NCBI RefSeq assembly: GCF_011764445.1
Contig: NZ_BLPG01000001.1
Span: forward strand, 4,898,001-4,962,000
Direction of reading: 5' to 3'
DNA: 64,000 bases
DNA from: Phytohabitans rumicis
Lineage (GTDB): Bacteria; Actinomycetota; Actinomycetes; Mycobacteriales; Micromonosporaceae
Positions within the stretch are counted from its first letter, which is position 1. Every line of letters starts with the position of its first letter. This document shows positions 7,448 to 16,690 of the stretch, piece by piece. Both the position numbers and the translations under genes were made by a program. The notes under the pieces were generated by a model. That model was not told the origin of the DNA. It was given only the letters and a program-made list of their open reading frames with translations, and made no database searches.

Positions 7448-10342
7448 CTAGGGGCCAAGGGTATCTTTGCCTAGCTGTCGCGCCCGTTCATGCTCACCCA
7501 ACTCCGCCAGGTTGGCGGCGAGGTTGTTGGCCGATCTCAGGGTGCGCGGGTGGTCGTCGCCGAGTATGCGGCGGCGGCGGGCCAGGGTGTCCTCGTCCAA
7601 CTCCCGCGCCCGTTCATGCTCACCCAACTCCGACAGGTCGACGGCGAGGTAGTGGGCCGAGTTCAGGGTGTCGGGGTGGTCGTCGCCGAGTATGCGGCGG
7701 CGGCGGGCCAGGGTGTCCTCGTCCAACTCCCGCGCCCGTTCATGCTCACCCAACTCCGACAGGTTGGCGGCGAGGTTGTGGGCCGAGTTCAGGGTGTCGG
7801 GGTGGTCGTCGCCGAGTATGCGGCGGCGGCGGGCCAGGGTGTCCTCGTCCAACTCCCGCGCCCGTTCATGCTCACCCAACTCCGACAGGTTGGCGGCGAG
7901 GTTGTGGGCCGAGTTCAGGGTGTCGGGGTGGTCGTCGCCGAGTATGCGGCGGCGGCGGGCCAGGGTGTCCTCGTCCAACTCCCGCGCCCGTTCATACTCA
8001 CCCAACGTCGCCAGGTTGGCGGCGAGGTTGTGGGCCGAGCTCAGGGTGTCGGGGTGGTCGTCGCCGAGTATGCGGCGGTGGCGGGCCAGGGTGTCCTCGT
8101 TCAACTCCCGCGCCCGTTCATACTCACCCAACGTCGCCAGGTTGGCGGCGAGGTTGTGGGCCGAGCTCAGGGTGTCGGGGTGGTCGTCGCCGAGTATGCG
8201 GCGGCGGCGGGCCAGGGTGTCCTCGTCCAACTCCCGCGCCCGTTCATGCTCACCCAACTCCGCCAGGTTGGCGGCGAGGTTGTTGGCCGATCTCAGGGTG
8301 CGCGGGTGGTCGTCGCCGAGTATGCGGCGGCGGCGGGCCAGGGTGTCCTCGTCCAACTCCCGCGCCCGTTCATGCTCACCCAACTCCGCCAGGTCGACGG
8401 CGAGGTAGTGGGCCGAGTTCAGGGTGTCGGGGTGGTCGTCGCCGAGTATGCGGCGGCGGCGGGCCAGGGTGTCCTCGTCCAACTCCCGCGCCCGTTCATG
8501 CTCACCCAGGCCGGTCAAAACGGCCGAGAGATTGGCTATGGCCAATAGGGTGTCGGCATCGTCCGGTCCGAGGTCGGCAAGCAAGCGTTGGTGCTGGGTC
8601 TCGGCTAGTGGCAGTGCGATCCGATATTCGCCGCGCGAGATCAGGTACCAGAGGGTCGAATTGACGACGTGTTGGAGACTCTGTGTGCCGTCGGCCGGGT
8701 TGAGGGCCAGCACGTGCGGCAGGATCTCGGCCCAACGCGGCCAGGTTGAGGGATCGGTGCCGTCCACGTCCGTCTGGTTTGCGACCAGGTCTTCGGCTTG
8801 GCGTCGCGTGGCGGTGTTGTGTTCCGGTGTGGACAGTTCACGGAGCACGGCTTGGGTGAGCCGGTGCATTTGGATGGTCGTCTCGGCGAGTCTCAGTAGC
8901 CCCAAGCGAGCCAGGCGGCTCAGGGTATGTCGGAACGCCCTCGGCGCGGCCACGACCGTGGCGAGTGGGTCGTCGACCGTGGTCGGCGTGAACCAGGCCA
9001 ACGGCACCGGATCCGGCGCCAGATGGGCGCACAGGTGCAGCAGCGCCAGCGCGGCGGGATCTTCCTCGGCTAGCCGGGATGCAGAGATCTCGATCGCGGC
9101 GGCCAGCGGCGCCGGGTATCCCAGTGGCCGGTTCTGGCCCAGCACATCGTGAGCGTGGCCGGACAATTCGACCAGATATTCCGTCACTGGCATCCGGGTT
9201 TCGTCCATGAACCCGACAGCCTGCGCCAAGGCCAACGGTAGGTCACCCAGCGCGGCGGCCAACCGGTCCGCCTCGTGTTCGGGCAGGGTGGGCAGGTTCT
9301 GCCGGACCATGTCCACCGACTCGGCGCGGGTGAAGACGTCAATACCCACGGGCACCGCGACACCCAGGAATGCGGCGTTACGCGAGGTGATCACCGTATG
9401 GCCTGTCTGCGGCGGCAACCACGGCTCTAGGTCCTCGGCCGACTCGGCGTTGTCAAAAACCAGCAGCCACCGGGACGTGTGCCGCAACTTCGCCTGTACG
9501 GCCCGGACGCCCTTCGCGTCGGCGGTGCCTGGCTCCGCCCAGCCCGCCTCCACCGCCAACGCGGCGATCTGCTCACCGATCAGCTCCGGCTTCTCCGAGT
9601 CGATCCACCACACCAACTCGTAGTCCCCTGCGAACAGATGCGCGTATTCGATCGCCAGTTGGGTCTTGCCGACCCCACCTATGCCGTACAGCGCCTGCAC
9701 CACGGTCCGGCCCCCGGCGGTCAACTGCTCCCGCAATCGGGCCAGCAACGCCGTCCGGCCGGTGAACCCCATCAGCCGCCGAGGCACATTAAACGGTCCC
9801 GGACGCGAACCCGGCAGCCGCACACCGTCCACCGCCGTGGCACCCGGAAACGACACGTCCCGATCCGGGCTGCGCGAGCCGAACACCGCCGACAACAACG
9901 CCTGCCGCGCCGGCTCCTCGCCTAGGTCGAACAGATCCCTGTACACCAGCGGCGCCAAAATCGGCGGCGGCTGCACCGGCTCCACCCGCAACGGCACCAA
10001 CCGGCGCCGCCCATCCGCACCTGGCCGCTCGGCAATCACCGCCGTCCACTCATCAGTGGTGAACCGGGACGGCTCGAAATACGCCGCCGAGTACAGCGCC
10101 ACCACCCGGTCGGCACGCGCCAGCGCCGTGTTCATGTTCAACACGGCATTGCTGCCAGTCGCCCAGTCCCACACGTCCAGCTCGACCGTCAGCCCGGCCT
10201 TACGCAACTGGTCGGCCACCCACTCCGCCCACGGACGCTGCGGACCGGCATAACTCACGAACACATCCAGCCCGCCGGGCCGGCCACTGCCTGTCACGGG
10301 TAACACCCTGCACGAGCTGACGCACCCACCGCGACCATCCAA
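7448..10342 (-). CDS. TIR - NB-ARC - TPR protein (STAND NTPase)
   Basis: About 950 residues in three parts. A TIR domain starts at about residue 26 (LDVFVSYAGPQRPWAEWVAD) and has TTDEW at the site where NADase TIRs carry their catalytic glutamate. The NB-ARC NTPase has P-loop GIGGVGKTQ, Walker B WLLVFDN and sensor VITSRN. The rest is TPR, ending in eight almost identical 42-residue kinesin-light-chain-type units (LGEHERARELDEDTLA...). This is the layout of STAND immune or signalling proteins, where ligand binding to the repeats would trigger TIR activity; a role in phage defence or signalling is inference. The start is unclear: TTG 10342 is the longest, and GTG 10297 is plausible. It is the first cargo gene beside attL. 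Confidence 0.88.
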   Translation of the reverse strand: MDGRGGCVSSCRVLPVTGSGRPGGLDVFVSYAGPQRPWAEWVADQLRKAGLTVELDVWDWATGSNAVLNMNTALARADRVVALYSAAYFEPSRFTTDEWTAVIAERPGADGRRRLVPLRVEPVQPPPILAPLVYRDLFDLGEEPARQALLSAVFGSRSPDRDVSFPGATAVDGVRLPGSRPGPFNVPRRLMGFTGRTALLARLREQLTAGGRTVVQALYGIGGVGKTQLAIEYAHLFAGDYELVWWIDSEKPELIGEQIAALAVEAGWAEPGTADAKGVRAVQAKLRHTSRWLLVFDNAESAEDLEPWLPPQTGHTVITSRNAAFLGVAVPVGIDVFTRAESVDMVRQNLPTLPEHEADRLAAALGDLPLALAQAVGFMDETRMPVTEYLVELSGHAHDVLGQNRPLGYPAPLAAAIEISASRLAEEDPAALALLHLCAHLAPDPVPLAWFTPTTVDDPLATVVAAPRAFRHTLSRLARLGLLRLAETTIQMHRLTQAVLRELSTPEHNTATRRQAEDLVANQTDVDGTDPSTWPRWAEILPHVLALNPADGTQSLQHVVNSTLWYLISRGEYRIALPLAETQHQRLLADLGPDDADTLLAIANLSAVLTGLGEHERARELDEDTLARRRRILGDDHPDTLNSAHYLAVDLAELGEHERARELDEDTLARRRRILGDDHPRTLRSANNLAANLAELGEHERARELDEDTLARRRRILGDDHPDTLSSAHNLAANLATLGEYERARELNEDTLARHRRILGDDHPDTLSSAHNLAANLATLGEYERARELDEDTLARRRRILGDDHPDTLNSAHNLAANLSELGEHERARELDEDTLARRRRILGDDHPDTLNSAHNLAANLSELGEHERARELDEDTLARRRRILGDDHPDTLNSAHYLAVDLSELGEHERARELDEDTLARRRRILGDDHPRTLRSANNLAANLAELGEHERARQLGKDTLGP
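7475..8510 (-). repeat. Tandem 126-bp repeats (about 8.2 copies) within the TPR gene
   Basis: In-frame direct repeats with a period of exactly 126 bp; for example the string gtccaactcc recurs at 7595 and 7721. Each encodes one 42-residue TPR unit. Copies differ at only a few bases, mostly at the variable residues of the helix that reads DTLNSAHNL, RTLRSANNL or DTLSSAHNL. Such identity indicates recent expansion or gene conversion, and the array may be collapsed or expanded in an assembly. Confidence 0.95.
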
Positions 10343-10783
10343 ACGGACACAGATACTTAATCTACGCCAAGATGATCAACAGTTGGCAGAAACCAGAAAG
10401 ACCGAGCGATTGCACGCCCGCTCGGGGCACTCTTCAATTTCGTGATCACGCCCGCGACCTGCGGGAGGTTCCCTGTGAGGGCATCCCGGCTGCGGCCCCG
10501 CGCTAGCCCGCTGCTCTGCGCTGCTGTAGGTCCGGTGAGCAGACCTGCCGTTGACCTTGGTCGCGCATCGCTCAGGAAGGCGCTCTCGCCTCCGGAGGGC
10601 CGGTCTATACCCGAGCGTGTTATGCCCGTCGACCTGGGCAACACGTCGTCTCACGGACCGGTTGCTTGCCGGTTGGGCACGTATTCGGCACGGCGTCATC
10701 CGAGGTGGCGTCCTGTACTATTCTGGACGGCTATCGGCGGCGGCCGTTGACTACATGTGGATCAAGCAGTTGGGCATCTGGAT
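10343..10783. other. Intergenic region, no gene recognised
   Basis: About 440 bp between two minus-strand genes. Several open frames cross it, but none has both a ribosome site and protein-like composition. It probably contains the promoter of the TIR/NB-ARC/TPR gene near its left side. Confidence 0.5.
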
Positions 10784-11527
10784 CTATGGGCCTGGGGGCA
10801 GGGCCTTGAACACCTCGGTCCACGATTCGATGCCTTTCTGAACGATAGGACCGGAGGAGAAGGCGATCCACGCCGCGCCGGCCGCCTCAAGTGCCCTCTT
10901 TATAATCGGATGTGATCGTGTCGGTGCACTAACAGCCACAGCGCCCGCCAGTCGCTCCGTTGCTGCCTTTACGCCCTCGGGTCCGGTCAGGCGCAAATGG
11001 TCGATGGCCCAGGCGATGTCGTAAAGACGATCCAGAAGGAATTGCCGGATCTCTGCCGGCAAATCAGAGGTATTCGGCACGTCGTCGATGACTTCGCTGA
11101 TCTGTTGCTTGAGTTTCGAGAGTTGGTCTTCCGCTGGTATTCGTCCCTCGGACGCCGTTGCGTTGAGAAAAGAGGAGACGCCCCCCAGAGAGACGAGCGC
11201 TCCCGCATCGACGAGGTCTGGGCCGGGTGAGGGGTTCTGGCGGGCATGATGCTCTGGAAAGAAGATGGGAGATGCCCAGGCGTACATATGGAGATCTACG
11301 ATCGCGCGTTGATACATGTCGCCCGTATTGGTGACGGCGATCTCCAGTTGTGGCAGCAAAGCGGCGGCCAGGGCTAGTTCCCGGACGGCTAGGACGTCGG
11401 TGTCAGCGGCTAGCACCTTTGCCCAGGTCTGAAGAATGGTGATGTTCGACGAAGCGGTCTCGCGGTACGCGGTGAGCAGGGCGTGAAGTCGTCCGGCTGG
11501 GTTAGTGAGGATGGTCACGCGTAACAC
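10784..11527 (-). CDS. Hypothetical alpha-helical protein
   Basis: A 247-residue protein without a recognised family. It is predominantly helical and amphipathic, with no signal peptide or long membrane helix; a weakly hydrophobic C-terminal stretch (AAGAAWIAFSSGPIVQKGIE) might pack against a membrane or partner. The middle holds a glycine-containing turn (LVSLGGVSSFLN) followed by a charged coiled segment (EDQLSKLKQQISEVIDD). The GC content is lower than that of the core genes. Starts are GTG 11527 or GTG 11518, neither with a clear ribosome site. It lies upstream of the TIR/NB-ARC/TPR gene in the same direction, so the two could work together, but that is only positional. Confidence 0.6.
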   Translation of the reverse strand: MLRVTILTNPAGRLHALLTAYRETASSNITILQTWAKVLAADTDVLAVRELALAAALLPQLEIAVTNTGDMYQRAIVDLHMYAWASPIFFPEHHARQNPSPGPDLVDAGALVSLGGVSSFLNATASEGRIPAEDQLSKLKQQISEVIDDVPNTSDLPAEIRQFLLDRLYDIAWAIDHLRLTGPEGVKAATERLAGAVAVSAPTRSHPIIKRALEAAGAAWIAFSSGPIVQKGIESWTEVFKALPPGP

Positions 11528-12138
11528 CGTAGTCCACGGTGGATGCTTGCATCATTGGGCGGCGACTGGATGTCGTCAGGTCGAGGCGGCTGATCCGCGA
11601 GTGCGGGTGACTCTGACCTGCGACATGTATCGGCGATGTTGCCGACGTTGATCACCACTAGTCGTACTCCCTACTGGATCGGTTACTTGACGATCTTGAT
11701 TTCCTGGGAGTGTTGCCTCCGGAGGGCTCAACCGCAAGATATCAACAGTAGTGGGCTGAACTGTGCATATGTTAGTTCGGGAACGCGGTTGGCGCGTGAC
11801 TCCTGCGGATCCCCACCCCCGGAGCGTGCCTCGCCTGGTACTGCTAGGACATGGACCACTTGTTGGGTGTGTGACTCAGCCTTCGAGAAGATGATCAACG
11901 GCTGCGCCTGACATGCACAAACGCCCGCGTGAGCGGTGATCTGCACACCGTGGCGACATGTCAGGCCCCATGGTCGGCTCAACCAGCATTCTCTTAGGGC
12001 TATGCGTGCGTGTGGCCTGACCAGGAAAACTGGTCAAACGTTGCAGGCATGGGAGCCGTGCCCGTCGCGCCGAGGCCCAGGGACGCGAAGTGGATCATCC
12101 ACATGGGACTGCGCCGCATGCGCGCGGCTTTGGCCGAG
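11528..12138. other. Intergenic region with one inverted repeat
   Basis: About 610 bp without a convincing gene and with lower GC than the chromosome. The only clear structure is a 10-bp inverted repeat, GCCTGACATG at 11906-11915 and its complement at 11957-11966. It could be a terminator for the HTH gene to the right or a protein-binding site. Confidence 0.45.
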
Positions 12139-13398
12139 TCACGCGCGGCTGTCTATTGACCGCACGGCTTCGAGATATGACCGGGCCAACGGCTCATTGC
12201 TGTATTTTTCCGCTAGAATCGAGCTGAATTCTCTCTCCGCAAACAGTAGCGAGGGCAGCGACTTTCGTTCACCCGATATTGCCGTTTCACCGTGCCTAAC
12301 CGCTGCACTCAAATCGCCTTCCCGCGCCTCAACGACAGCAAGCGTAATGCGAGCTTCCGCAATCCTCATGGGCTTGCGCTCGACACCGCTTGCGTCCGCA
12401 CTAGCGCGAATAACCTCATCGGCGTACGTTCGAGCGAACTCATTCTCGCCGACAATTCGGTAGCAATCCATTGCATAAAAGTCGAATTTTGCAGGATCCA
12501 CCACGAAATGATGATCGAGGTTATCTGGGTATGGAAGCTGATCGAGCATGACTCGGCCGGTTTCGAGAGCGACCTCCACCTGTCGGCGATCTCCCATGCG
12601 TGCCCACGCCTTGGCCCTTTGCGCAGCGAGTTGGACAGCGACGCTGTGGCTCGGGGCGAGCTTATTTCCGGTCTCGCTCGCCGCGATAACTCCCCGATAG
12701 TCGCCTTGGGTGAGGGCATACCACGCTCGCATTTCGTGAGCCCAGCCCATGATTTCCGCTGTCCCGGATTCTTCTCCCAATGAAAGTGCGGCTCGGCGGG
12801 TGGCCTCTGCCGGCTGTCGCCGACCCATATCGTACTCGACGCAGCCCACCAACAATGCAACCCAACCAGCCAAGTTGAGCACCTCTATGTGCTGGCTCAG
12901 GGTAAGCCGTCTATCTAGAAGTGCTGTGATTCGGCGTAGCCACGCTTGACCCTCTATATGAAGCTGCTGCGCTTGCATATAGGGATACTCACTGCACAGC
13001 CTGTCTACTGTAATACGGACGGCCTCTAGTGTTGTTGCAGATACGTCCGAGGCACGTAGGCGCGAAACAATTTCCAAGGTGTCTAGACCAGTGCCGGCTA
13101 GTAGTTCAGAATCTGCGTCCCGACTCGCCGAGCGAGGGAAGATCGCTGTTGTGACCGTGCCGAACGTCTTCGCGATAAGCGGCTTGTAATAGTCGTCCGG
13201 CTCGACCTCGCCCGACTCCCAGCGGCGCCAGTTGCGTATCAGGCTTGCGTCTGACGGAAGCTGCTCGCTTCCCGCATGTACGCGAAGCGCGCGGATCGAG
13301 TCACGTTGAGACCAATCACGCGCTCGCCGTTCAGCGCGGATTCGCTTTGCCCACGAAGGCAGATCATCACGCAACACCTGGTCCGGATCACCGGTCAT
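12139..13398 (-). CDS. HTH (XRE-like) regulator with C-terminal TPR-type region
   Basis: A 419-residue protein. Residues 13-65 form an XRE-like helix-turn-helix (WAKRIRAERRARDWSQRDSIRAL ... NWRRWESGEVEP). The remaining ~330 residues are helical pairs resembling degenerate TPRs (LNLAGWVALLVGCVEYDMGR, AWYALTQGDYRGVIAA). This HTH-TPR layout is common in actinomycete regulators that sense a peptide or small ligand. The GC content is lower than that of the core chromosome, in keeping with the mobile element. It diverges from the GNAT gene; the short gap between them probably holds both promoters. Confidence 0.8.
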   Translation of the reverse strand: MTGDPDQVLRDDLPSWAKRIRAERRARDWSQRDSIRALRVHAGSEQLPSDASLIRNWRRWESGEVEPDDYYKPLIAKTFGTVTTAIFPRSASRDADSELLAGTGLDTLEIVSRLRASDVSATTLEAVRITVDRLCSEYPYMQAQQLHIEGQAWLRRITALLDRRLTLSQHIEVLNLAGWVALLVGCVEYDMGRRQPAEATRRAALSLGEESGTAEIMGWAHEMRAWYALTQGDYRGVIAASETGNKLAPSHSVAVQLAAQRAKAWARMGDRRQVEVALETGRVMLDQLPYPDNLDHHFVVDPAKFDFYAMDCYRIVGENEFARTYADEVIRASADASGVERKPMRIAEARITLAVVEAREGDLSAAVRHGETAISGERKSLPSLLFAEREFSSILAEKYSNEPLARSYLEAVRSIDSRA

Positions 13399-13541
13399 AG
13401 CTTCCAGTGTGCCCGCCAGGTCGGCTTGCCGGCACCCCCACCTGTGGGGGTGACACGTCGTTGTCCGCTCGGTGTCACCTGTCGATCACCAAGAGTCCAC
13501 GCCACCATCAGGGCGACGGGCATGGAAGGGGGGTAAACGCC

Positions 13542-14192
13542 GTGGTGGCGGACCAACTAGTGAGGGTTAGAGACGCGGACCCGTCACTTGATCTTGACCA
13601 GCTCGCTGAGGTGATGGTGGCGGCGTTCATGGGGACGCTGGAAGCGGCGTGGCTCGTGGCGGACCAAGACGAGCGTGAAGCCGTTTACGGGCGGTTCTAC
13701 CGAGCCATGGCGGCGTCTGTCTTGGACGACGACGGCGGGTATGTCGAGGTTGCCGAGATAAGCGGCCGGATTTACGCGGCTGCGGTCTGGTACGACTACA
13801 GCCACTTCGGCACAAGCGCGATCGTTCAACAAGACTGGGATGCGCTGCTGACGGCTGCGTGCGGCGTGCACGCGGAACGCTTCCGCTTGCTGGACGCCAC
13901 ATTCGCCTCCTATCGTCCCGCTGTAAGTCATTTCTATTTGGCCTGGATCGGGGTGCGCCCGGATCGGCAGGGTGTGGGGCTGGGGTCGGCGTTGCTCGCT
14001 CATCGGCATGCCGATTTGGATGACGTTGCCATCCCTTCCTATGCGGTGGCCCCATCACATGCGTGCCGACGTCTTTTCGCGCGGCACGGTTATCAGGACG
14101 GGAGAAAGATCCCTTTCTATCTTCCTGCGAATGGTCCGGCGATGTGGCCGATGTGGAGGGACCCCACCTTAGACAGTAAGGGGGTGTCGTAA
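13542..14192 (+). CDS. GNAT-family N-acetyltransferase (copy 1)
   Basis: About 216 residues. The acetyl-CoA signature of the GNAT fold is GVRPDRQGVGLGSALL at the centre, followed by the family ending LFARHGYQD. GTG 13542 is selected because GGAAGGGGGG lies eight bases before it; the open frame extends further upstream but without protein-like sequence. It is paralogous to the GNAT at 17845 (shared EVMV, AWL-AD-DERE-VY, AVW-DY, GPAMWPM). The acceptor is unknown. It begins a plus-strand run with the SAM methyltransferase. Confidence 0.85.
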   Translation: MVADQLVRVRDADPSLDLDQLAEVMVAAFMGTLEAAWLVADQDEREAVYGRFYRAMAASVLDDDGGYVEVAEISGRIYAAAVWYDYSHFGTSAIVQQDWDALLTAACGVHAERFRLLDATFASYRPAVSHFYLAWIGVRPDRQGVGLGSALLAHRHADLDDVAIPSYAVAPSHACRRLFARHGYQDGRKIPFYLPANGPAMWPMWRDPTLDSKGVS

Positions 14193-14295
14193 CCGTGGCC
14201 GACGACCCGATTCCCGTGTCGAAAACCGTTTGGCCCTGCGCGCCGCAGGGCGTTCTGTCCGGGACCAGCCGAGCGTGGAAGGGGGGCGTGCCGCG

Positions 14296-15144
14296 ATGGC
14301 GGAGGACGTGACGCCTGCTGATTGGCCGGGGGACAAGCCGACGGCGTCCCGGGTGTATGACCGGTTGGTGGGTGGGTCGCACTCGTTCGGTGTTGATCGG
14401 GAGATGGCGGCTGACTTGTTGGCTGTGGAGCCTGATGCGGGTTTTTGGGCGTTTCAGAATCGGGCGTTCGTGGGTCGGGCGTTGCGGTGGTCGTTGGATG
14501 CTGGTGTGCGTCAGGTGCTGGATATTGGTGCTGGGATTCCGGATACGGCGGGTGCTCCGCATCAGTTGACCGGTGGCTATCAGCCTGCCGTGCGGGTGGT
14601 GTATGTCGATCATGACCCGGTCGCTGTGGCCAGTGCGTTGTTTGTGGCGGCTGAGCGGGAGCGGGCGGGGATCGGTGACGTGGCCGCGCTTGATGGTGAT
14701 CTTCTCTGTCCGGGTGAGATCTTGGCGCATCCGACTGTGGTCAACTTTTGTGATCTTGGTCGGCCGGTGGTGCTGCTGCTGGGTGCGGTGCTGCATTTCG
14801 TGTCCGACGCGGACGACCCGGCGGGGGTCATCGCCGTGTTGCGGGATGCGGTGGCGGCCGGTTCGGTGCTGGTGGTTTCGCACGCGTCGGTGCCGCAGGA
14901 GATGAGCCCGGAGCAGGTGCGGGTGGTGCGGGAGTACAGCGAGCGCACCGCGCCATTGACGCTGCGCTCCCGTGATCAGGTGGCCGAGTTGCTTGCCGTG
15001 TTCGGTGAGGTGGCGGTGCCGGGCGTGGTCAAGGTCGCGGACTGGCGACCGGATGAGGAGCACCTGACCGAACGGGAGCGCCAGCGGCGGAACCGTATCC
15101 CCGGATGGGTCGGCGTGGCCGTCAAGTCGGGGGTGACGTGGTGA
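14296..15144 (+). CDS. SAM-dependent methyltransferase, DUF574 (PF04672) type
   Basis: About 282 residues of the S-adenosyl methyltransferase family abundant in actinomycetes. It has the family start PTASRVYDRLVGGSHSFGVD, SAM motif I QVLDIGAGIP and motif II VVYVDHDPVAV, and ends with GWVGVAVK. The substrate of this family is not known. ATG 14296 has GGAAGGGGGG upstream, the same ribosome-site string as the GNAT before it. The stop overlaps the next start (GTGA). Confidence 0.9.
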   Translation: MAEDVTPADWPGDKPTASRVYDRLVGGSHSFGVDREMAADLLAVEPDAGFWAFQNRAFVGRALRWSLDAGVRQVLDIGAGIPDTAGAPHQLTGGYQPAVRVVYVDHDPVAVASALFVAAERERAGIGDVAALDGDLLCPGEILAHPTVVNFCDLGRPVVLLLGAVLHFVSDADDPAGVIAVLRDAVAAGSVLVVSHASVPQEMSPEQVRVVREYSERTAPLTLRSRDQVAELLAVFGEVAVPGVVKVADWRPDEEHLTERERQRRNRIPGWVGVAVKSGVTW

Positions 15145-15449
15145 GCGCTGAGCTGAACGCGAACCAGGAAGTAAGGGTGTACAGCGAGGCGCAACAGTTG
15201 GCGACCGCGCAGAACGTGTTGGACACGCACGTCACGTCCTCAGCAACGGGGCGGTGTTTGGCGTGCGGCGTGTTGGGACCGTGTTTTCGCCGGGAGACGG
15301 CGATGGCGGTCTATTCGGTGAAGCGGTGGCTGCCGCGCAGGATTCCGGGGTTGTCGCAACCGGAGCGGATCGGCGCACGGCGGGTGGATCTGGCCAAGGC
15401 GGCGTTGCGGGTCGGACGGATGCGGTTGCGTGGTGGTCCTCATGCCTGA
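15141..15449 (+). CDS. Small cysteine-motif protein
   Basis: A 102-residue protein whose centre carries CLACGVLGPC, a likely metal-binding or structural cysteine cluster, followed by a basic C-terminal half (RRIPGLSQPERI, LRVGRMRLRG). The GTG start overlaps the methyltransferase stop as GTGA, so translation is coupled. Such small Cys proteins are typical of actinomycete mobile elements; function unknown. Its 3' end overlaps the start of the interrupted gene by 8 bp. Confidence 0.7.
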   Translation: MSAELNANQEVRVYSEAQQLATAQNVLDTHVTSSATGRCLACGVLGPCFRRETAMAVYSVKRWLPRRIPGLSQPERIGARRVDLAKAALRVGRMRLRGGPHA

Positions 15450-15518
15450 CCGGGATGACGGTGCTGTGGCGAGTGATGTGAAGTTCCCCCGGTTTTCCGG
15501 ACGGGGGACGTGTGGTGA

Positions 15519-16403
15519 TCACGCTGCTCGTTGAGCGGGCGTGTGGTGGGTTTGTTCGTACTGTACGGGGCTGAGGTAGCCCAGGGCGGAGTGTCGCCGG
15601 GTCGGGTTGTACCAGGCGTTGATCCACTCGAAGATGGCGTTGGCGAGGTCGTCGCGGGTGCGCCAGGTGTGCCGGTCCAACAGTTCGGTTTGCAGGCTGG
15701 CGAAGAACGCTTCGGCCATGGCGTTGTCGTAGCAGTCGCCGATGCTGCCCATGGAGGCGAGGATCCCGGCGTCGCGGAGCCGTTTGCCGAAGATGTAGGA
15801 GGTGTACTGGGCGCCGTGGTCGCTGTGGTGGATCACGGTGCCGTCGGTGGGTCGGCGGGTCCAGGTGGCCATGTCCAGGGCGTCGCAGACCAATTCGGCT
15901 CGCATGTGGTCGCCGATGGCCCAGCCCACCACGCGGCGGGAGTACACGTCCAGGACGACGGCGAGGTAAAGCCAGCCCTGCCAGGTCATCTGCTGGGTGA
16001 TGTCGGCGACCCAGAGCTGGTTGGGTTGCTCGGCGGTGAACTTGCGTGCGACCAGGTCGTCGGCGGGTGCCGCCTCGGGGTCGCGGACGGTGCAGCCGTG
16101 GAGCCGGCGGCGGTGGATGCCTTGCAGGCCAGCGTCTCTCATTAGCCGCTCGACCCGTTTACGTCCACAGTGGATTTTGTGGCCGAGCCGTAGTTCGGCG
16201 TGTACCCGCGGCGAGCCGTAGCTGCCGCGAGAGTCGGCGTGGATGTCGATGATCGCATTGGTCAGATAGGCGTCGTCCAGATCGCGGCCGGAGGGGCCGT
16301 TGGTGCGCCACTCGTGGAACCCGGAACGGGACACGCCCAGGGTGCGGCACAGCAGGGTGATCGGGTAGGTGGCCTTCTCCACCTCGATGAACCGGTAGAT
16401 CAT
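15519..16403 (-). CDS. IS3 transposase OrfB (DDE integrase catalytic domain)
   Basis: 294 residues. The N-terminal HTH_21 region (LCRTLGVSRSGFHEW, SYGSPRVHAELRLG) precedes an rve catalytic core with D in LWVADITQ, D in IHHSDHGAQYTS and E in NAMAEAFFASLQTE, spaced as in IS3 transposases. The end WYNPTRRHSALGYLSPVQYE is the family's C-terminal signature. ATG 16403 overlaps the orfA stop; in this family the active product is normally an OrfAB fusion made by frameshifting. Confidence 0.95.
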   Translation of the reverse strand: MIYRFIEVEKATYPITLLCRTLGVSRSGFHEWRTNGPSGRDLDDAYLTNAIIDIHADSRGSYGSPRVHAELRLGHKIHCGRKRVERLMRDAGLQGIHRRRLHGCTVRDPEAAPADDLVARKFTAEQPNQLWVADITQQMTWQGWLYLAVVLDVYSRRVVGWAIGDHMRAELVCDALDMATWTRRPTDGTVIHHSDHGAQYTSYIFGKRLRDAGILASMGSIGDCYDNAMAEAFFASLQTELLDRHTWRTRDDLANAIFEWINAWYNPTRRHSALGYLSPVQYEQTHHTPAQRAA

Positions 16404-16690
16404 CGGGGTGGCAGAACGTTCTGTTGGGCGAAGAAGGCCGCGGCTTTTACCAAGATCTCCTTTTCCATCTCCAGCACCCGAACCTGACGGCGCAGCACAC
16501 GAAGCTCCTCGCGTTCAGCGCCGGTCAGGCCCTCACGGTGCCCTTCCTCGACGTCGGCCTGGGACATCCAGTTCCGCAGGCACGACTCGGAGATCCCCAA
16601 ACTCTTGGCCAGCTCGGCCACCGGCTTCTCACGCCGGCGCGCCAGTTCCACCGCACGACGGCGGAACTCCGCAGGATGTGGTGCGGGCAT
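16400..16690 (-). CDS. IS3 transposase OrfA (HTH_Tnp_1)
   Basis: 96 residues from ATG 16690. It has the helix-turn-helix EFRRRAVELARRREKPVAEL...LGISESCLRNWM and a leucine-zipper-like coiled coil ELRVLRRQVRVLEMEKEIL before AAAFFAQQ. It binds the IS ends and dimerises. The open frame extends upstream past the IS end, but the product from 16690 matches the family start (MPAPHPAEFRRRAVEL). Confidence 0.93.
   Translation of the reverse strand: MPAPHPAEFRRRAVELARRREKPVAELAKSLGISESCLRNWMSQADVEEGHREGLTGAEREELRVLRRQVRVLEMEKEILVKAAAFFAQQNVLPPR

Noticed and set aside
7475-8510. Regular repeats as a CRISPR array
   Set aside because: The 126-bp units are contiguous, in frame and without unique spacers; no cas genes are present.
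7420-8664. Plus-strand repetitive frames (His/Pro/Gly-rich repeats) over the TPR array
   Set aside because: They are the antisense of the 126-bp TPR repeats; the minus strand encodes canonical TPR units in a complete gene.
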